Positions 1-11,948 of a stretch of DNA of 64,000 nucleotides are shown here, in pieces. Source of the stretch: CAIUGU01 sp040080215 (GTDB lineage Bacteria; Pseudomonadota; Gammaproteobacteria; Steroidobacterales; Steroidobacteraceae); contig JBEBIT010000006.1 in NCBI GenBank assembly GCA_040080215.1, forward strand, positions 1 to 64,000. Reading direction: 5' to 3'. Position 1 is the stretch's first letter, and every line of letters begins with the position of its first letter. The notes under the pieces are model-generated. The model did no database searches and was not told the DNA's origin. It worked only from the letters and a program-made list of their open reading frames with translations. The translations under genes and the position numbers were made by a program.

Positions 1-1
1 G

Positions 2-406
2 TTCCCGGCGTTCAACAAATCGGAAGAATTCGGCGATCGTGCTCCCGACCTGATGGCCCACTGGTTCGCGGACGACAGCTCGCATCCGCTCGTCATCCTC
101 CACAATGAGCGGCCCGTCGGATTTGCACTCGTCAGTCGGCCCCCCGTCAATCGACGCACCGAAATCGACTTCCGCCTGGCAGAGTTCTTCGTGACGGCTT
201 CCGCACGGCGCTTAGGGGTAGGAGCGAATGCCGCTACCCTGATTTTCAGCCGCTTTGCCGGCCGCTGGGAGGTCATCGAATTCCTCCGGAATACCGGCGC
301 GGTAGCCTTCTGGCGCAGCATCATCGGTAAGTACACGTCGGGTCGCTTCCGCGAAGCCGTGGCGAACGGCGAAGTCCGCCACGTGTTCCAGTCCACGCGC
401 AGCTGA
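2..406 (+). CDS. GNAT family N-acetyltransferase, 5'-truncated
   Basis: The reading frame is already open at the first bases, so the N-terminus lies outside the window; about 134 C-terminal residues remain and end at a TGA. What is left looks like the second half of a GNAT fold that transfers an acetyl group from acetyl-CoA: a central strand (RLAEFFV), an RRLGVGANAA stretch resembling the acetyl-CoA pyrophosphate-binding loop, and a C-terminal aromatic part (GRWEVIEF, then AVAFWRSII). The substrate cannot be told. The gene converges on uvrA with 24 bp between the stop codons. An internal ATG at 53 exists but coding clearly extends upstream of it. Confidence 0.75.
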   Translation, partial: FPAFNKSEEFGDRAPDLMAHWFADDSSHPLVILHNERPVGFALVSRPPVNRRTEIDFRLAEFFVTASARRLGVGANAATLIFSRFAGRWEVIEFLRNTGAVAFWRSIIGKYTSGRFREAVANGEVRHVFQSTRS

Positions 407-430
407 GTCGCGCGCTCCGGCTCAGCGCTT

Positions 431-3286
<2,856 letters not shown>

Positions 3287-3557
3287 GACGGCGGAACGGC
3301 TCCTGGGGTGGGGGTCCGGCCCTCGTCGGACCGGCAAATTCAGGTCAAGCTTTCTAATATACGGGGGGGATTGCGGCTTAGGGAAGCTTGAGGGGTGATT
3401 GCCTGATCGCAAGGGCTGGGTGACTGGATTCGAGTGACTCCCGGGCGGTGGGCCGGCAAAGGCGCGAGGGAAGGGGCTCAAAATCCCCTTTTCGGTCGCC
3501 CGCGGCTTACAATGAGCGCCCCTTTTTTTCGTGCCCGAAACGCAAAACGGAGCAGCC

Positions 3558-4025
3558 ATGGCGCGCGGTATCAACAAGGTCATCTTGGTCGGCAATCTGG
3601 GTGCGGATCCCGAGACCCGCTACATGCCGAGCGGCAAGGCAGTCACCAACATCCGGATCGCCACCAGCGAGAACTGGACCGACAAGCAGTCCGGCGACAA
3701 GCAGGAGCGCACCGAGTGGCACAGCGTCGTGCTGTTCGACAAGCTGGGCGAGATCGCCGCGGAGTACCTGCGCAAGGGTTCGCAGGTCTACATCGAGGGC
3801 AGCCTGCGTACCCGCAAGTGGCAGGACAAGCAGAGCGGTGCCGACCGTTACTCGACCGAGATCGTCGCCCGCGACATGCAGATGCTCGGCGGCCGGACGG
3901 GGGGTGCGGGTGGCGGCGGTGGCCAGTCTGGAGGCGAGCGCCCTGCCGCGGCACCCCGTTCGGACGAGAGATCCACCGCGCCTGCCACGGAGGCCGGTGA
4001 GTTTGACGACGACATTCCGTTCTGA
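3558..4025 (+). CDS. ssb: Single-stranded DNA-binding protein SSB
   Basis: Tetrameric ssDNA-binding protein for replication, recombination and repair. The 155-residue product starts MARGINKVILVGNLG, the standard opening of the OB fold (about residues 1-110). A short Gly-rich linker follows, then the acidic tip EFDDDIPF, which is the protein-interaction tail that recruits repair and replication partners. An upstream in-frame ATG at 3531 would add nine residues unlike the family, so 3558 is chosen. It is transcribed divergently from uvrA across 271 bp. A TACAAT at about 3508 could serve as a -10 element, but no convincing -35 is seen. Confidence 0.97.
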   Translation: MARGINKVILVGNLGADPETRYMPSGKAVTNIRIATSENWTDKQSGDKQERTEWHSVVLFDKLGEIAAEYLRKGSQVYIEGSLRTRKWQDKQSGADRYSTEIVARDMQMLGGRTGGAGGGGGQSGGERPAAAPRSDERSTAPATEAGEFDDDIPF

Positions 4026-4144
4026 ACCAACCAGAGTGGGTGCATTGGTCCACCGTGCTCCAGCAGCTCTGCATAGTGGCCTGAATTCAAAGGCCTTTAT
4101 GCTTTGCCTGGCCGGATCTCGCTTGTCCCCTGTCTCCTGACGCC

Positions 4145-5503
4145 ATGCCTCGCCTTTTCATCCAGACCTTTGGCTGCCAGATGAATGAATACGATTCCGC
4201 CAAGATGGCGGACGTGCTCCATGCGGCCAGCGGCTATGAACTGACCGACGATCCCGCTTCGGCAGATGTGCTCCTGCTCAATACCTGCTCCGTCCGGGAG
4301 AAGGCTCAGGAGAAGGTCTTTTCGCATCTCGGGCGATGGCGTGAATTCAAGGAGCGGCGGCCGGGCGTCATCATCGGCGTAGGCGGCTGCGTGGCCAGCC
4401 AGGAAGGCGAGGGCATCACCGCGCGGGCGCCGTACGTCGATCTCGTCTTCGGACCGCAAACCCTGCACCGACTTCCCGCGATGATCGAGGCGCGTGCGGC
4501 CCTTGGCCGTTCGGTCGTGGATATCAGTTTTCCGGAGATCGAGAAGTTCGACCAGCTCCCTGCGCCACGCGCCGACGGAGCCACGGCGTTCGTCTCGATC
4601 ATGGAAGGATGCAGCAAGTACTGCACGTTCTGCGTCGTTCCCTATACGCGCGGGCCGGAGATCAGTCGTCCTTTCGACCAGGTGATGGACGAAGTGCGCA
4701 GCCTCGCGCACCAGGGCGTCCGGGAAATCAACCTGCTCGGGCAGAACGTCAATGCCTACGCCGGCCTCATGGAAGACGGTACGGAGTGCGATCTCGCGAC
4801 GCTCATCTATGCCGTCGCCGACCTCGATGGTATCGAGCGCATCCGGTTTACGACCTCCCACCCGGTGGAATTCACCGATGCACTCATCGAGGCATATCGA
4901 GACGTGCCGAAACTCGCGAACTACTTGCACCTGCCCGTGCAGAGCGGTTCCGACCGGATCCTCGCCCTGATGAAGCGGGGCTATACGGCCCTCGAGTACA
5001 AGCAGAAGATCCGCCGGCTGAAGGCAGTGCGGCCCGGCATCAGCATCACATCCGATTTCATCGTGGGATTTCCCGGCGAGACCGAGAAGGATTTCGAGGC
5101 GACGATGAACCTGATCGCGGATGTCGGCTTCGACCAGTCTTTCAGCTTCATCTACAGCCGCAGGCCAGGAACGCCGTCCGCATCTTTCAGCGACGAAGTA
5201 CCAGAGGATGAGATGCACCGCAGGCTCGAACGCCTGCAGGCACGCCTCAACGCGCAGTCGCTCGCCATCAGCCAGGGCATGGTGGGGACGGTGCAGCGCG
5301 TGATGGTGGAGCGGCCCGCCAAGAAGAACCCCAATGAGCTCGCGGGCCGGACCGAGAACATGAGGTGGGTGAATTTCGAGGGGAGCCCCGACCTGATCCA
5401 TCGCTTTGCGGATGTCGTGATCACCGAGGCACGTCCCAATTCGCTGCGTGGCAGGCTGGTGTTGCCCGATGCCGAGGCGCAGCGTGCACGGGGGGTTGCT
5501 TGA
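4145..5503 (+). CDS. miaB: tRNA-2-methylthio-N6-dimethylallyladenosine synthase MiaB
   Basis: Radical-SAM methylthiotransferase that converts i6A37 to ms2i6A37 in tRNAs reading UNN codons. In the 452-residue protein the N-terminal UPF0004 domain carries Cys11, Cys48 and Cys82 (auxiliary 4Fe-4S cluster). The radical-SAM motif CSKYCTFC supplies Cys156, Cys160 and Cys163, and a TRAM-like C-terminal domain follows. Length and motif spacing are those of MiaB rather than RimO or MtaB. It heads an apparent operon with phoH, ybeY, corC and lnt; its TGA overlaps the TTG proposed as the phoH start. Confidence 0.97.
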   Translation: MPRLFIQTFGCQMNEYDSAKMADVLHAASGYELTDDPASADVLLLNTCSVREKAQEKVFSHLGRWREFKERRPGVIIGVGGCVASQEGEGITARAPYVDLVFGPQTLHRLPAMIEARAALGRSVVDISFPEIEKFDQLPAPRADGATAFVSIMEGCSKYCTFCVVPYTRGPEISRPFDQVMDEVRSLAHQGVREINLLGQNVNAYAGLMEDGTECDLATLIYAVADLDGIERIRFTTSHPVEFTDALIEAYRDVPKLANYLHLPVQSGSDRILALMKRGYTALEYKQKIRRLKAVRPGISITSDFIVGFPGETEKDFEATMNLIADVGFDQSFSFIYSRRPGTPSASFSDEVPEDEMHRRLERLQARLNAQSLAISQGMVGTVQRVMVERPAKKNPNELAGRTENMRWVNFEGSPDLIHRFADVVITEARPNSLRGRLVLPDAEAQRARGVA

Positions 5504-6504
5504 GCGGAACAGCGGTTACACAGGAAGTCGTGTTCGAGCCTGCAGACAATGCGCGGTTGTCGAATCTCGTGGGGCCGATGGACGAGAACCTGCGGCAGGT
5601 GGCTGGCCGCCTGGGAGTGGAAATACGCCGTCGCGGCAACAAGGTACAGATCGTCGGCGAGGAGAGCGCGGCGAGTTCCGCCGGTCGCGTCCTGAAGGAG
5701 CTGTTCGTCCTCTCGAATTCCGAGGCCCTGTCGCCCGACCGGGTGCACCTGTGCCTGCAGGAGTCGGGACTGACTGACGCACCTGTCGTGTCTGCAAAGG
5801 ATGCCGACGATGTCGTCATTCATACGCAGCGCGGCGGCATTCGTGGCCGGGGTCCCAACCAGCGCCAATACCTCGACTCGATCCGCCGGAATGACCTGAC
5901 CTTCGGCATAGGGCCCGCAGGCACGGGCAAGACCTATCTTGCCGTCGCATCGGCGGTGGCCGCCCTGCAGTCCGATCGGGTACGCCGGATCGTGCTGGTC
6001 AGGCCCGCGGTCGAGGCAGGCGAGCGCCTCGGCTTCCTGCCGGGTGACATGGCGCAGAAGGTGGACCCCTATCTTCGCCCGATGTATGACGCGCTGTACG
6101 ACATGATGGGGTTCGATCGTGTCACGCGAGCGATCGAGCGAAACGTGATTGAGGTGGCGCCGCTCGCTTTCATGCGCGGTCGCTCGCTCAACGATTCCTT
6201 CATCATTCTCGACGAGGCGCAGAATACGTCCATCGAACAGATGAAGATGTTCCTGACGCGCATGGGCTACGGGTCGCGGGCGGTCGTCACGGGCGATATC
6301 ACGCAGACGGACCTGCCGCGGCAGCAGGTGTCGGGACTCAAGCACGTGATCGAAATCCTGCAGGGTGTCCGCGGCGTGGAGTTCACTTTCTTCAACTCGA
6401 AGGACGTTGTGCGCCATCCGCTGGTGCAGCGGATCGTCGAGGCCTACGAGCGAACCGAGCGGTCAGGCGGTGCGGCACCCCCTGCCCCGGACCGACAGCC
6501 GTGA
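5500..6504 (+). CDS. ybeZ: PhoH-like ATPase (YbeZ)
   Basis: P-loop NTPase of the PhoH family, thought to act with YbeY in rRNA processing and RNA quality control. The 334-residue protein has an N-terminal KH-like part, Walker A GPAGTGKTYLA and Walker B FIILDEAQNT. I place the start at the TTG at 5500, which overlaps the miaB stop (TTGA). The frame stays open further upstream, but only inside the miaB coding sequence, so an ATG at 5365 is unlikely. The order miaB-ybeZ-ybeY-corC-lnt is the conserved gammaproteobacterial arrangement. Confidence 0.93.
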   Translation: MSGTAVTQEVVFEPADNARLSNLVGPMDENLRQVAGRLGVEIRRRGNKVQIVGEESAASSAGRVLKELFVLSNSEALSPDRVHLCLQESGLTDAPVVSAKDADDVVIHTQRGGIRGRGPNQRQYLDSIRRNDLTFGIGPAGTGKTYLAVASAVAALQSDRVRRIVLVRPAVEAGERLGFLPGDMAQKVDPYLRPMYDALYDMMGFDRVTRAIERNVIEVAPLAFMRGRSLNDSFIILDEAQNTSIEQMKMFLTRMGYGSRAVVTGDITQTDLPRQQVSGLKHVIEILQGVRGVEFTFFNSKDVVRHPLVQRIVEAYERTERSGGAAPPAPDRQP

Positions 6505-6547
6505 GGCCTCGCGCAGCCGCGTCTGACATGAAGGTTGAGCGCATCAC

Positions 6548-7102
6548 ATGACTGCCGTGGCAAGGCGTCCCAAGGTCTCGGTACAGACGTCGTCACGGAA
6601 CGCTGTCGCGACCGCCACCGAGATCGAAGTGCAGTACGCCACGGCGCGTGCGGGTATTCCGCATGCCGCATCGCTGCGCAGCTGGGCACAGGCCGCACTG
6701 GCACAGGCGCGAACCCATCGACGCGGTCGTGTCCACTCGGTCACGCTGCGTATCGTCGCGACAGCCGAGGGCCGGAAGCTGAATCGCCAGTGGCGCGGCA
6801 AGGACAAGCCCACCAATGTGCTGTCATTTCCGTCCGGGCAGACACTGGCACCGGGCGGCGAGCCTGAGTCGCTAGGGGACATCGTGATCTGTGCCCCCGT
6901 CATCCGCCGCGAGGCAGCTGAGCAAGGCAAGCCAGCGCGCGCCCACTGGGCGCACATGGTGGTACACGGCATCCTGCACCTGCTTGGCTATGACCACGAG
7001 TCGGAGCGCGATGCTGTCGTCATGGAAGAGCTGGAACGCAAGCTGCTGGCTCGCGAAGGATTTCCCGACCCTTATCAGCTGAAGGAAGCAGTACGTCGAT
7101 GA
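6548..7102 (+). CDS. ybeY: Endoribonuclease YbeY (16S rRNA maturation)
   Basis: Metal-dependent endoribonuclease needed for 16S rRNA 3'-end maturation and 70S ribosome quality control. The 184-residue product carries the family signature HGILHLLGYDH near residues 140-150, with three zinc-binding histidines, and the conserved DKPTNVLSFP block before it. About 30 N-terminal residues precede the usual YbeY core; a later start would remove them, so the exact start is uncertain. The stop overlaps the corC start (ATGA), implying translational coupling. Confidence 0.95.
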   Translation: MTAVARRPKVSVQTSSRNAVATATEIEVQYATARAGIPHAASLRSWAQAALAQARTHRRGRVHSVTLRIVATAEGRKLNRQWRGKDKPTNVLSFPSGQTLAPGGEPESLGDIVICAPVIRREAAEQGKPARAHWAHMVVHGILHLLGYDHESERDAVVMEELERKLLAREGFPDPYQLKEAVRR

Positions 7103-7956
7103 GCGATCAGGATTCCGGGCCGACAGGGCGCTGGCTGCGAAGGATCACGGACTCGTTCAGCGGCGAGCCGCGCGACCTCGACGAGTTGGCGGAAGTACTC
7201 GCCGACGCGCACGAGAAAGGCCTGATCGATGCCGATGCGCTCGAAATGCTCCGGGGTGTACTGGAGGTCGCGGAACTGCAGGTGCGTGACATCATGGTGC
7301 CGCGCTCCCAGATGGTCGTCGTGAATCGCAGCGATTCCCCGGAGGAAATCCTTCCCGTCGTGATCGAATCCGGGCACTCGCGTTTTCCCGTCATCGGGGA
7401 CGACCGCGACCAGGTCGCCGGGATCCTGCTGGCGAAGGACTTGTTGCGCTACTACATCGAAGACGGGCAGAAGGAGTTCGATATCAAGGAATGCCTGCGG
7501 CCGGCCGTGTTCATTCCGGAGAGCAAACGGTTGAACGTGCTCCTGAAGGAGTTTCGCGTCAGCCACAACCACATTGCGCTGGTCGTGGACGAGTACGGCG
7601 GTGTTGCCGGCCTCGTGACGATCGAGGACGTACTAGAGCAGATTGTCGGCGACATCGGCGACGAGTACGACGTCGATGATGATCTCGACGTTCGCAAGGA
7701 AGGCGAGCGGCAGTTCTCCGTGAGGGCCCAGACTCCGATCGATGATTTCAACCATTACTTCGGTACTGCGTTCAGCGACGAGGAGTTCGACACGATCGGC
7801 GGCCTGCTGATGCATCATCTCGGGCGCTTGCCCCGGCGCGGCGAGGCGTTTGCGTTCGGCGGGCTTGAGTTCAAGGTGCTGAGGGCAGATCGTCGGCGCC
7901 TTGAGATGCTCCGGGTCGTCTCCCCGCGCGACATCGAACCGCCAGCATCCCCTTGA
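7099..7956 (+). CDS. corC: CorC/HlyC-type CBS-domain protein (YbeX)
   Basis: Soluble CBS-pair protein of the CorC/YbeX family, linked to Mg/Co efflux and, more recently, to ribosome metabolism. The 285 residues hold an acidic N-terminus, two CBS motifs (RDIMVPRSQMVVV with HSRFPVIGD, then RPAVFIPES with HIALVVDEYGG) and a C-terminal transporter-associated domain (FDTIGGLLMHHLGRLPRRGE). There is no membrane domain, as expected of CorC rather than full-length HlyC/CorC transporters. Its stop overlaps the TTG start of lnt. A separate CorA channel gene lies about 4 kb downstream. Confidence 0.93.
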   Translation: MSDQDSGPTGRWLRRITDSFSGEPRDLDELAEVLADAHEKGLIDADALEMLRGVLEVAELQVRDIMVPRSQMVVVNRSDSPEEILPVVIESGHSRFPVIGDDRDQVAGILLAKDLLRYYIEDGQKEFDIKECLRPAVFIPESKRLNVLLKEFRVSHNHIALVVDEYGGVAGLVTIEDVLEQIVGDIGDEYDVDDDLDVRKEGERQFSVRAQTPIDDFNHYFGTAFSDEEFDTIGGLLMHHLGRLPRRGEAFAFGGLEFKVLRADRRRLEMLRVVSPRDIEPPASP

Positions 7957-9455
7957 TCGCCTCGTTGCAGCGCTGGTCGTCGCTGGTCGCCTTCCCGGCA
8001 GGGGCAGCGCTGGCGCTCGCGTTCGCACCTTTCAACGTGTGGCCGCTCGCCGTGCTTTGTCCCGCGTTGCTGCTCGTCCTGTGGGAAGGGTCGAGTCCGC
8101 GGCGGGCGGCGCAGCTCGGGTTCTGGTTCACGGCGGGATTGTTTCTCGCGGGAACCTACTGGATCTACCACAGCGTCCACGTGATCGGGAATGCGCCCAT
8201 CTGGGTCGCGCTCTTCCTGATGGTCGCGATGATCGCCATCCTGGCCGGCTACTCCGCGCTGTTCGGCTACCTCCAGGCCCGGTGGTTGCCGCACTCCGGA
8301 TTGCTGCGATGGGTTGTGGTGCTTCCCGCTGGATGGGTCCTTGTCGAGTGGTTTCGCGGCTGGTTCCTGAGCGGCTTCCCGTGGCTTGCCCTCGGCTATA
8401 CCCAGCTTGATACGCCGCTCGCGGGCATTGCGCCGCTGCTCGGCGTTTATGGCATCAGCCTGTTCGTGATGGTGTCTGCCGGTGCGCTTTCCGCGTGCAT
8501 CCTGGCGCAGGGGCGAATCCGCTTTGTAGCGTTGGTCCTCGCGGCCTTGCCTTGGCTCGTGGGCGTCGCTGTCCATCATCGCGTGTGGACGCAAGCCGTG
8601 GGCGAACCTGTCAAGGTCGCGATCGTCCAGGGAGCAGTTCCACAGGAGATGAAGTGGAGCATCGAACAGCGCGATCGGACGCTGGACTTGTATCGCAAGC
8701 TGTCGGAACCGCACTTTGGAGCGCAGATCATCCTGTGGCCGGAGGCCGCGCTGCCGGACCTGGCGCATGTCCTCGTCGACTATCTGCAGACGATGTGGCG
8801 GGACTCGAGGGCTTCTGGATCCGATGTCGTCATGGGGTTGCTGCACCAGGACCCCGAGACCGCAAAGGTTTTCAATGGCGTGCTGTCGCTCGGGCAGGAA
8901 GCGCAGTGGTATGACAAGCGCCGTCTCGTGCCGTTTGGCGAGTACTTTCCAGTGCCTCCGTTCGTGCGCCAGTGGCTCAAGGTGATGAACCTCCCATACA
9001 GCGACATCTCCGCGGGCGAGGAGCGCCAGTCCGCATTGAAGGTTGCCGGGCAGAAGCTGGGCGTCACGATCTGCTACGAAGACGCCTACGGATCCATGCA
9101 GCTGGACGTGCTCCGTGAGGCGACCTTGCTGGTCAACGTGACCAACGACGCATGGTTTGGCGACTCCACTGCCCCGCACCAGCATCTCGAGATCAGCCGC
9201 ATGCGCGCATTGGAGGCCGGACGGGCGCTGATGCGGGGTGCAAACGATGGCATCACGGCACTGATTTCCTATGACGGCGTCGTCGCCAGCACGCTCCCCC
9301 AGTTCGAGCCGGGTGTCCTGACCGGCGTCGTCCAGCCGCGGACCGGCCTGACTCCCTACGCAAGGATTGGCAACTGGCCCGTCATCTTGCTGTGTCTGGC
9401 CTTGATCGTTGCCGGGGCGGGGGCGGCACGTTACCGTCGCCGTCGTCGCCCTTAG
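7953..9455 (+). CDS. lnt: Apolipoprotein N-acyltransferase Lnt
   Basis: Inner-membrane enzyme that adds the third acyl chain to lipoproteins. The 500-residue protein has about six hydrophobic segments in the first 200 residues and then a nitrilase-like periplasmic domain. The catalytic triad is visible: Glu in ILWPEAALPD, Lys in YDKRRLVPFGEYFP and Cys in TICYEDAYG. A final hydrophobic segment ends in a short Arg-rich tail. The start is TTG at 7953, overlapping the corC stop (TTGA). The product would process lipoproteins such as FlgH encoded further on. Confidence 0.96.
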   Translation: MIASLQRWSSLVAFPAGAALALAFAPFNVWPLAVLCPALLLVLWEGSSPRRAAQLGFWFTAGLFLAGTYWIYHSVHVIGNAPIWVALFLMVAMIAILAGYSALFGYLQARWLPHSGLLRWVVVLPAGWVLVEWFRGWFLSGFPWLALGYTQLDTPLAGIAPLLGVYGISLFVMVSAGALSACILAQGRIRFVALVLAALPWLVGVAVHHRVWTQAVGEPVKVAIVQGAVPQEMKWSIEQRDRTLDLYRKLSEPHFGAQIILWPEAALPDLAHVLVDYLQTMWRDSRASGSDVVMGLLHQDPETAKVFNGVLSLGQEAQWYDKRRLVPFGEYFPVPPFVRQWLKVMNLPYSDISAGEERQSALKVAGQKLGVTICYEDAYGSMQLDVLREATLLVNVTNDAWFGDSTAPHQHLEISRMRALEAGRALMRGANDGITALISYDGVVASTLPQFEPGVLTGVVQPRTGLTPYARIGNWPVILLCLALIVAGAGAARYRRRRRP

Positions 9456-9526
9456 ACGACACGCACGAATCTCGCTTCGCCTGTGGCACGATCCGGCCAA
9501 TCGGCTGCTTGACTGAGGTTGTCCCA

Positions 9527-10372
9527 TTGAAAAGCCACGCTTTGCCCTGCGTCTGCGTGTTCTTCGCCGGCGTCTTGACCTGTGGCGCAGCAGGAGCGCA
9601 GCAGCCACAGACGGGTTCGGGATTGACTGAAGAGACACCGCCAAGAGTGATCGAGGACCGGCTACGCCTCGAGATCGGCGCGTTCGGCGCGACGATCGAC
9701 ACGACGCTGCGCATTGATCAAACGCCCGCACTGAAGGGAACGGAGACCAGCGGGGAGGATGATCTCGCCCTCACCAACGCAAAAGGCCTGCCGCAGCTTG
9801 AGCTCACGTTGCTTCCCGGGAAGAGGAATCTGATCCGGCTGAGTTCAATGTCGCTGCGTCGCTCCGCCCAGACGCGGTTGTCGCGCACGATCGTTTTCGA
9901 CGACCAGGTGTATCTCGCCAACGAGCGGGTCTCGAGTACCCTGGATCTCGCGCTGTTCGGACTCACGTATGGCTATCAGTTCATCAAGAACGATGCGTTC
10001 GATCTCGCCGCAACGATCGGCGTGCAGATCGCGGAACTCGAAGCGAATGCGGTCGTGACCAGCCGCGTGTTGCGTGATGCCGAGAGCGGAGTTGCTCCGC
10101 TTCCGATGCTCGGGGTGGAGGGGAGGGCGTTCTTCGGGCGACGCTGGTCAATTGAAGGCCGCATCCAGTACCTCAAAGTGGACATCAATGAAGTGGCGGG
10201 ATCCTTCTTGGACGCAAGGCTGTCGGCGCTGTGGCGAGTGAATCCGCATCTTGCGGCGGGGCTCGGATACCGTTACTTCAATCTAGGTGTTGATTCCCGT
10301 GATGCCGGCAATCCGGGAAAGGTGGATCTCTCGATCGCCGGGCCGATGCTCTTCATGCAGGCCAGCCTGTAG
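9527..10372 (+). CDS. Exported protein, probable outer-membrane beta-barrel; function unknown
   Basis: I do not recognise the family. From the TTG at 9527 (preceded by TGAGG, 9 nt away) the 281-residue product begins with a Lys-His pair and a hydrophobic stretch ending GAAGAQQ, a plausible signal peptide. The rest alternates polar and hydrophobic residues, with strand-like blocks such as LDLALFGLTYGYQF, RWSIEGRIQYLKVD and LAAGLGYRYFNLGVDS, and ends in SL after an aromatic-containing strand (GPMLFMQASL). This suits an eight- to ten-strand outer-membrane barrel. An in-frame start at 9392 would lie inside lnt and spoil the signal peptide. It stands alone between lnt and the helicase gene. Confidence 0.6.
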   Translation: MKSHALPCVCVFFAGVLTCGAAGAQQPQTGSGLTEETPPRVIEDRLRLEIGAFGATIDTTLRIDQTPALKGTETSGEDDLALTNAKGLPQLELTLLPGKRNLIRLSSMSLRRSAQTRLSRTIVFDDQVYLANERVSSTLDLALFGLTYGYQFIKNDAFDLAATIGVQIAELEANAVVTSRVLRDAESGVAPLPMLGVEGRAFFGRRWSIEGRIQYLKVDINEVAGSFLDARLSALWRVNPHLAAGLGYRYFNLGVDSRDAGNPGKVDLSIAGPMLFMQASL

Positions 10373-10661
10373 CGGGGATCACGAGCAAGCTGGGTATGGG
10401 CAAAGGCGATCTCGATCGAGTGTCAACGCACAGTCTTGAGCCTCTGACTGCGAGGCGTTCCTTGCTTCATCGCATCATTCGTGTATAGTCATCCGCGTCT
10501 ACACGGCTTTCGTCCGGAAAGCTCGTTCGCCTCTCGCGGCATCGTTATCCAGCTTTTTAAGCCCGGATCCTGCTTCGAACCTTGAGTTCCCGCCTCACCG
10601 GACAAGGGTCAGCCCACTTGAGTTGGGCACTGCCCTGCAGGCTGGTCGAGGATTGTTCCCC
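10373..10661. other. Intergenic region and long leader upstream of rhlE
   Basis: No gene is seen in these 289 bp. The first half shows nothing recognisable. The second half carries a sigma-70-like promoter (10462-10489) and the roughly 165-nt leader of the downstream helicase mRNA. That leader contains a short inverted repeat, GCCCA...TGGGC (10612-10628), near the start codon. Confidence 0.5.
10462..10489 (+). promoter_or_regulatory. Sigma-70-like promoter of rhlE
   Basis: TTGCTT (10462-10467), a 16-bp spacer and TATAGT (10484-10489) resemble -35 and -10 boxes. Transcription would start near 10496, giving a leader of about 165 nt before the helicase ATG at 10663. Confidence 0.5.
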
Positions 10662-10662
10662 A

Positions 10663-11919
10663 ATGTCATTTGAATCCCTCGGGCTATTGCCCGAATTGCT
10701 CCGTGCCGTCCATGAAAGCGGCTACGAAACCCCTACGCCCGTACAGGCGCAGGCCATTCCTGAAATTCTGGCGGGCCGCGACATTCTTGCGGGCGCCCAA
10801 ACCGGCACCGGCAAGACGGCCGGCTTTACGTTGCCGCTGCTGCATCGCCTGCAGGCCAACGCGAGTTCCATGCAGGGACGCGCGCCCCGCGCGCTGATTC
10901 TGGTGCCGACACGCGAACTGGCTGTACAGGTCGGCGAGAGTGTTCGCACCTACGGCAAATACCTGCGCCTGTTCTCGCAGACCATCTTCGGCGGTGTCAG
11001 CATCAATCCGCAGATCGATGCGCTGCGTCGCGGTACCGATATCCTGATCGCGACCCCCGGTCGGTTGCTGGACCACGTCCAGCAGCGCACGGCCGACCTG
11101 CGTCACATCGAGATACTCGTGCTTGACGAAGCGGATCGCATGCTCGACATGGGCTTCATCAACGATATCCGCCGGATCATCAAGCTGCTGCCTGCAAAGC
11201 GGCAGAATCTCATGTTCTCCGCAACCTATTCGGAAGACATCCGAGGCCTCGCCGAGCGCCTGCTCACGAATCCGGTTTCCATCGAAGTGGCCCGTCGCAA
11301 TGCCCCGGTCGATGCCGTTGCGCAATCCGCGTACTACATCGCGAAGGAGCAGAAGCGAGCCTTGTTGTCGCACCTCATCCGCTCCGGCGAGTGGCCGCAG
11401 GTGCTGATCTTCAACCGTACCAAGCACGGTGCAAACCGGTTGCAGAAGCAGCTCGAGGAAGACGGCATTACTGCGGGGGCCATCCACGGCAACAAGAGCC
11501 AGGCAGCGCGCACCAAGGCGCTCACGGATTTCAAGGAAGGCAGGATCGTGGCGCTCGTGGCAACGGAAGTGGCCGCACGCGGTCTCGATATCGACCAGTT
11601 GCCTTACGTGGTCAACTACGAGTTGCCCAACGTACCGGAAGACTACGTTCACCGCATCGGCAGGACGGGGCGGGCGGGTGCCACGGGCATTGCCGTTTCG
11701 CTGGTCTCGCCAGACGAGAACGGCCTGCTGCGCGACATCGAACGCCTGCTGCGCCGGTCGATCGAGCGGGCGACCGTCCCTGCCATTTCGACGCCATCGC
11801 CTTCGGCACGGATTGTACGTGCGGCTGCACCTGTACAGCAGCAACAGCGGCCCGCGCAGAACGCGCGTCGCTGGGGTCGCTCCGGTCCGGGACAGTCGGG
11901 GCAGCGTCGCCGCGCCTGA
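10663..11919 (+). CDS. rhlE: DEAD-box RNA helicase, RhlE type
   Basis: ATP-dependent RNA helicase, likely involved in ribosome assembly and RNA turnover. The 418-residue protein begins MSFESLGLLPELLRAV. The Q-motif region (YETPTPVQAQAIP) is followed by Walker A AQTGTGKTAGF, PTRELA, DEADRMLDMGF, SAT, ARGLDID and HRIGRTGRAG. The tail after about residue 370 is basic and Gln/Arg-rich, as in RhlE proteins. The frame extends 27 codons upstream to a TTG, but the ATG at 10663 gives the standard DEAD-box opening. It is followed by a strong terminator and converges on corA. Confidence 0.93.
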   Translation: MSFESLGLLPELLRAVHESGYETPTPVQAQAIPEILAGRDILAGAQTGTGKTAGFTLPLLHRLQANASSMQGRAPRALILVPTRELAVQVGESVRTYGKYLRLFSQTIFGGVSINPQIDALRRGTDILIATPGRLLDHVQQRTADLRHIEILVLDEADRMLDMGFINDIRRIIKLLPAKRQNLMFSATYSEDIRGLAERLLTNPVSIEVARRNAPVDAVAQSAYYIAKEQKRALLSHLIRSGEWPQVLIFNRTKHGANRLQKQLEEDGITAGAIHGNKSQAARTKALTDFKEGRIVALVATEVAARGLDIDQLPYVVNYELPNVPEDYVHRIGRTGRAGATGIAVSLVSPDENGLLRDIERLLRRSIERATVPAISTPSPSARIVRAAAPVQQQQRPAQNARRWGRSGPGQSGQRRRA

Positions 11920-11948
11920 CGTCTGCGATCAACGGCAGTGATTGAACG

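Noticed and set aside
9508..9523. TGGCACG box before the exported protein gene
   Set aside because: The -24 half is perfect but the -12 position reads GGCC instead of TTGC, so it is not a sigma-54 promoter.
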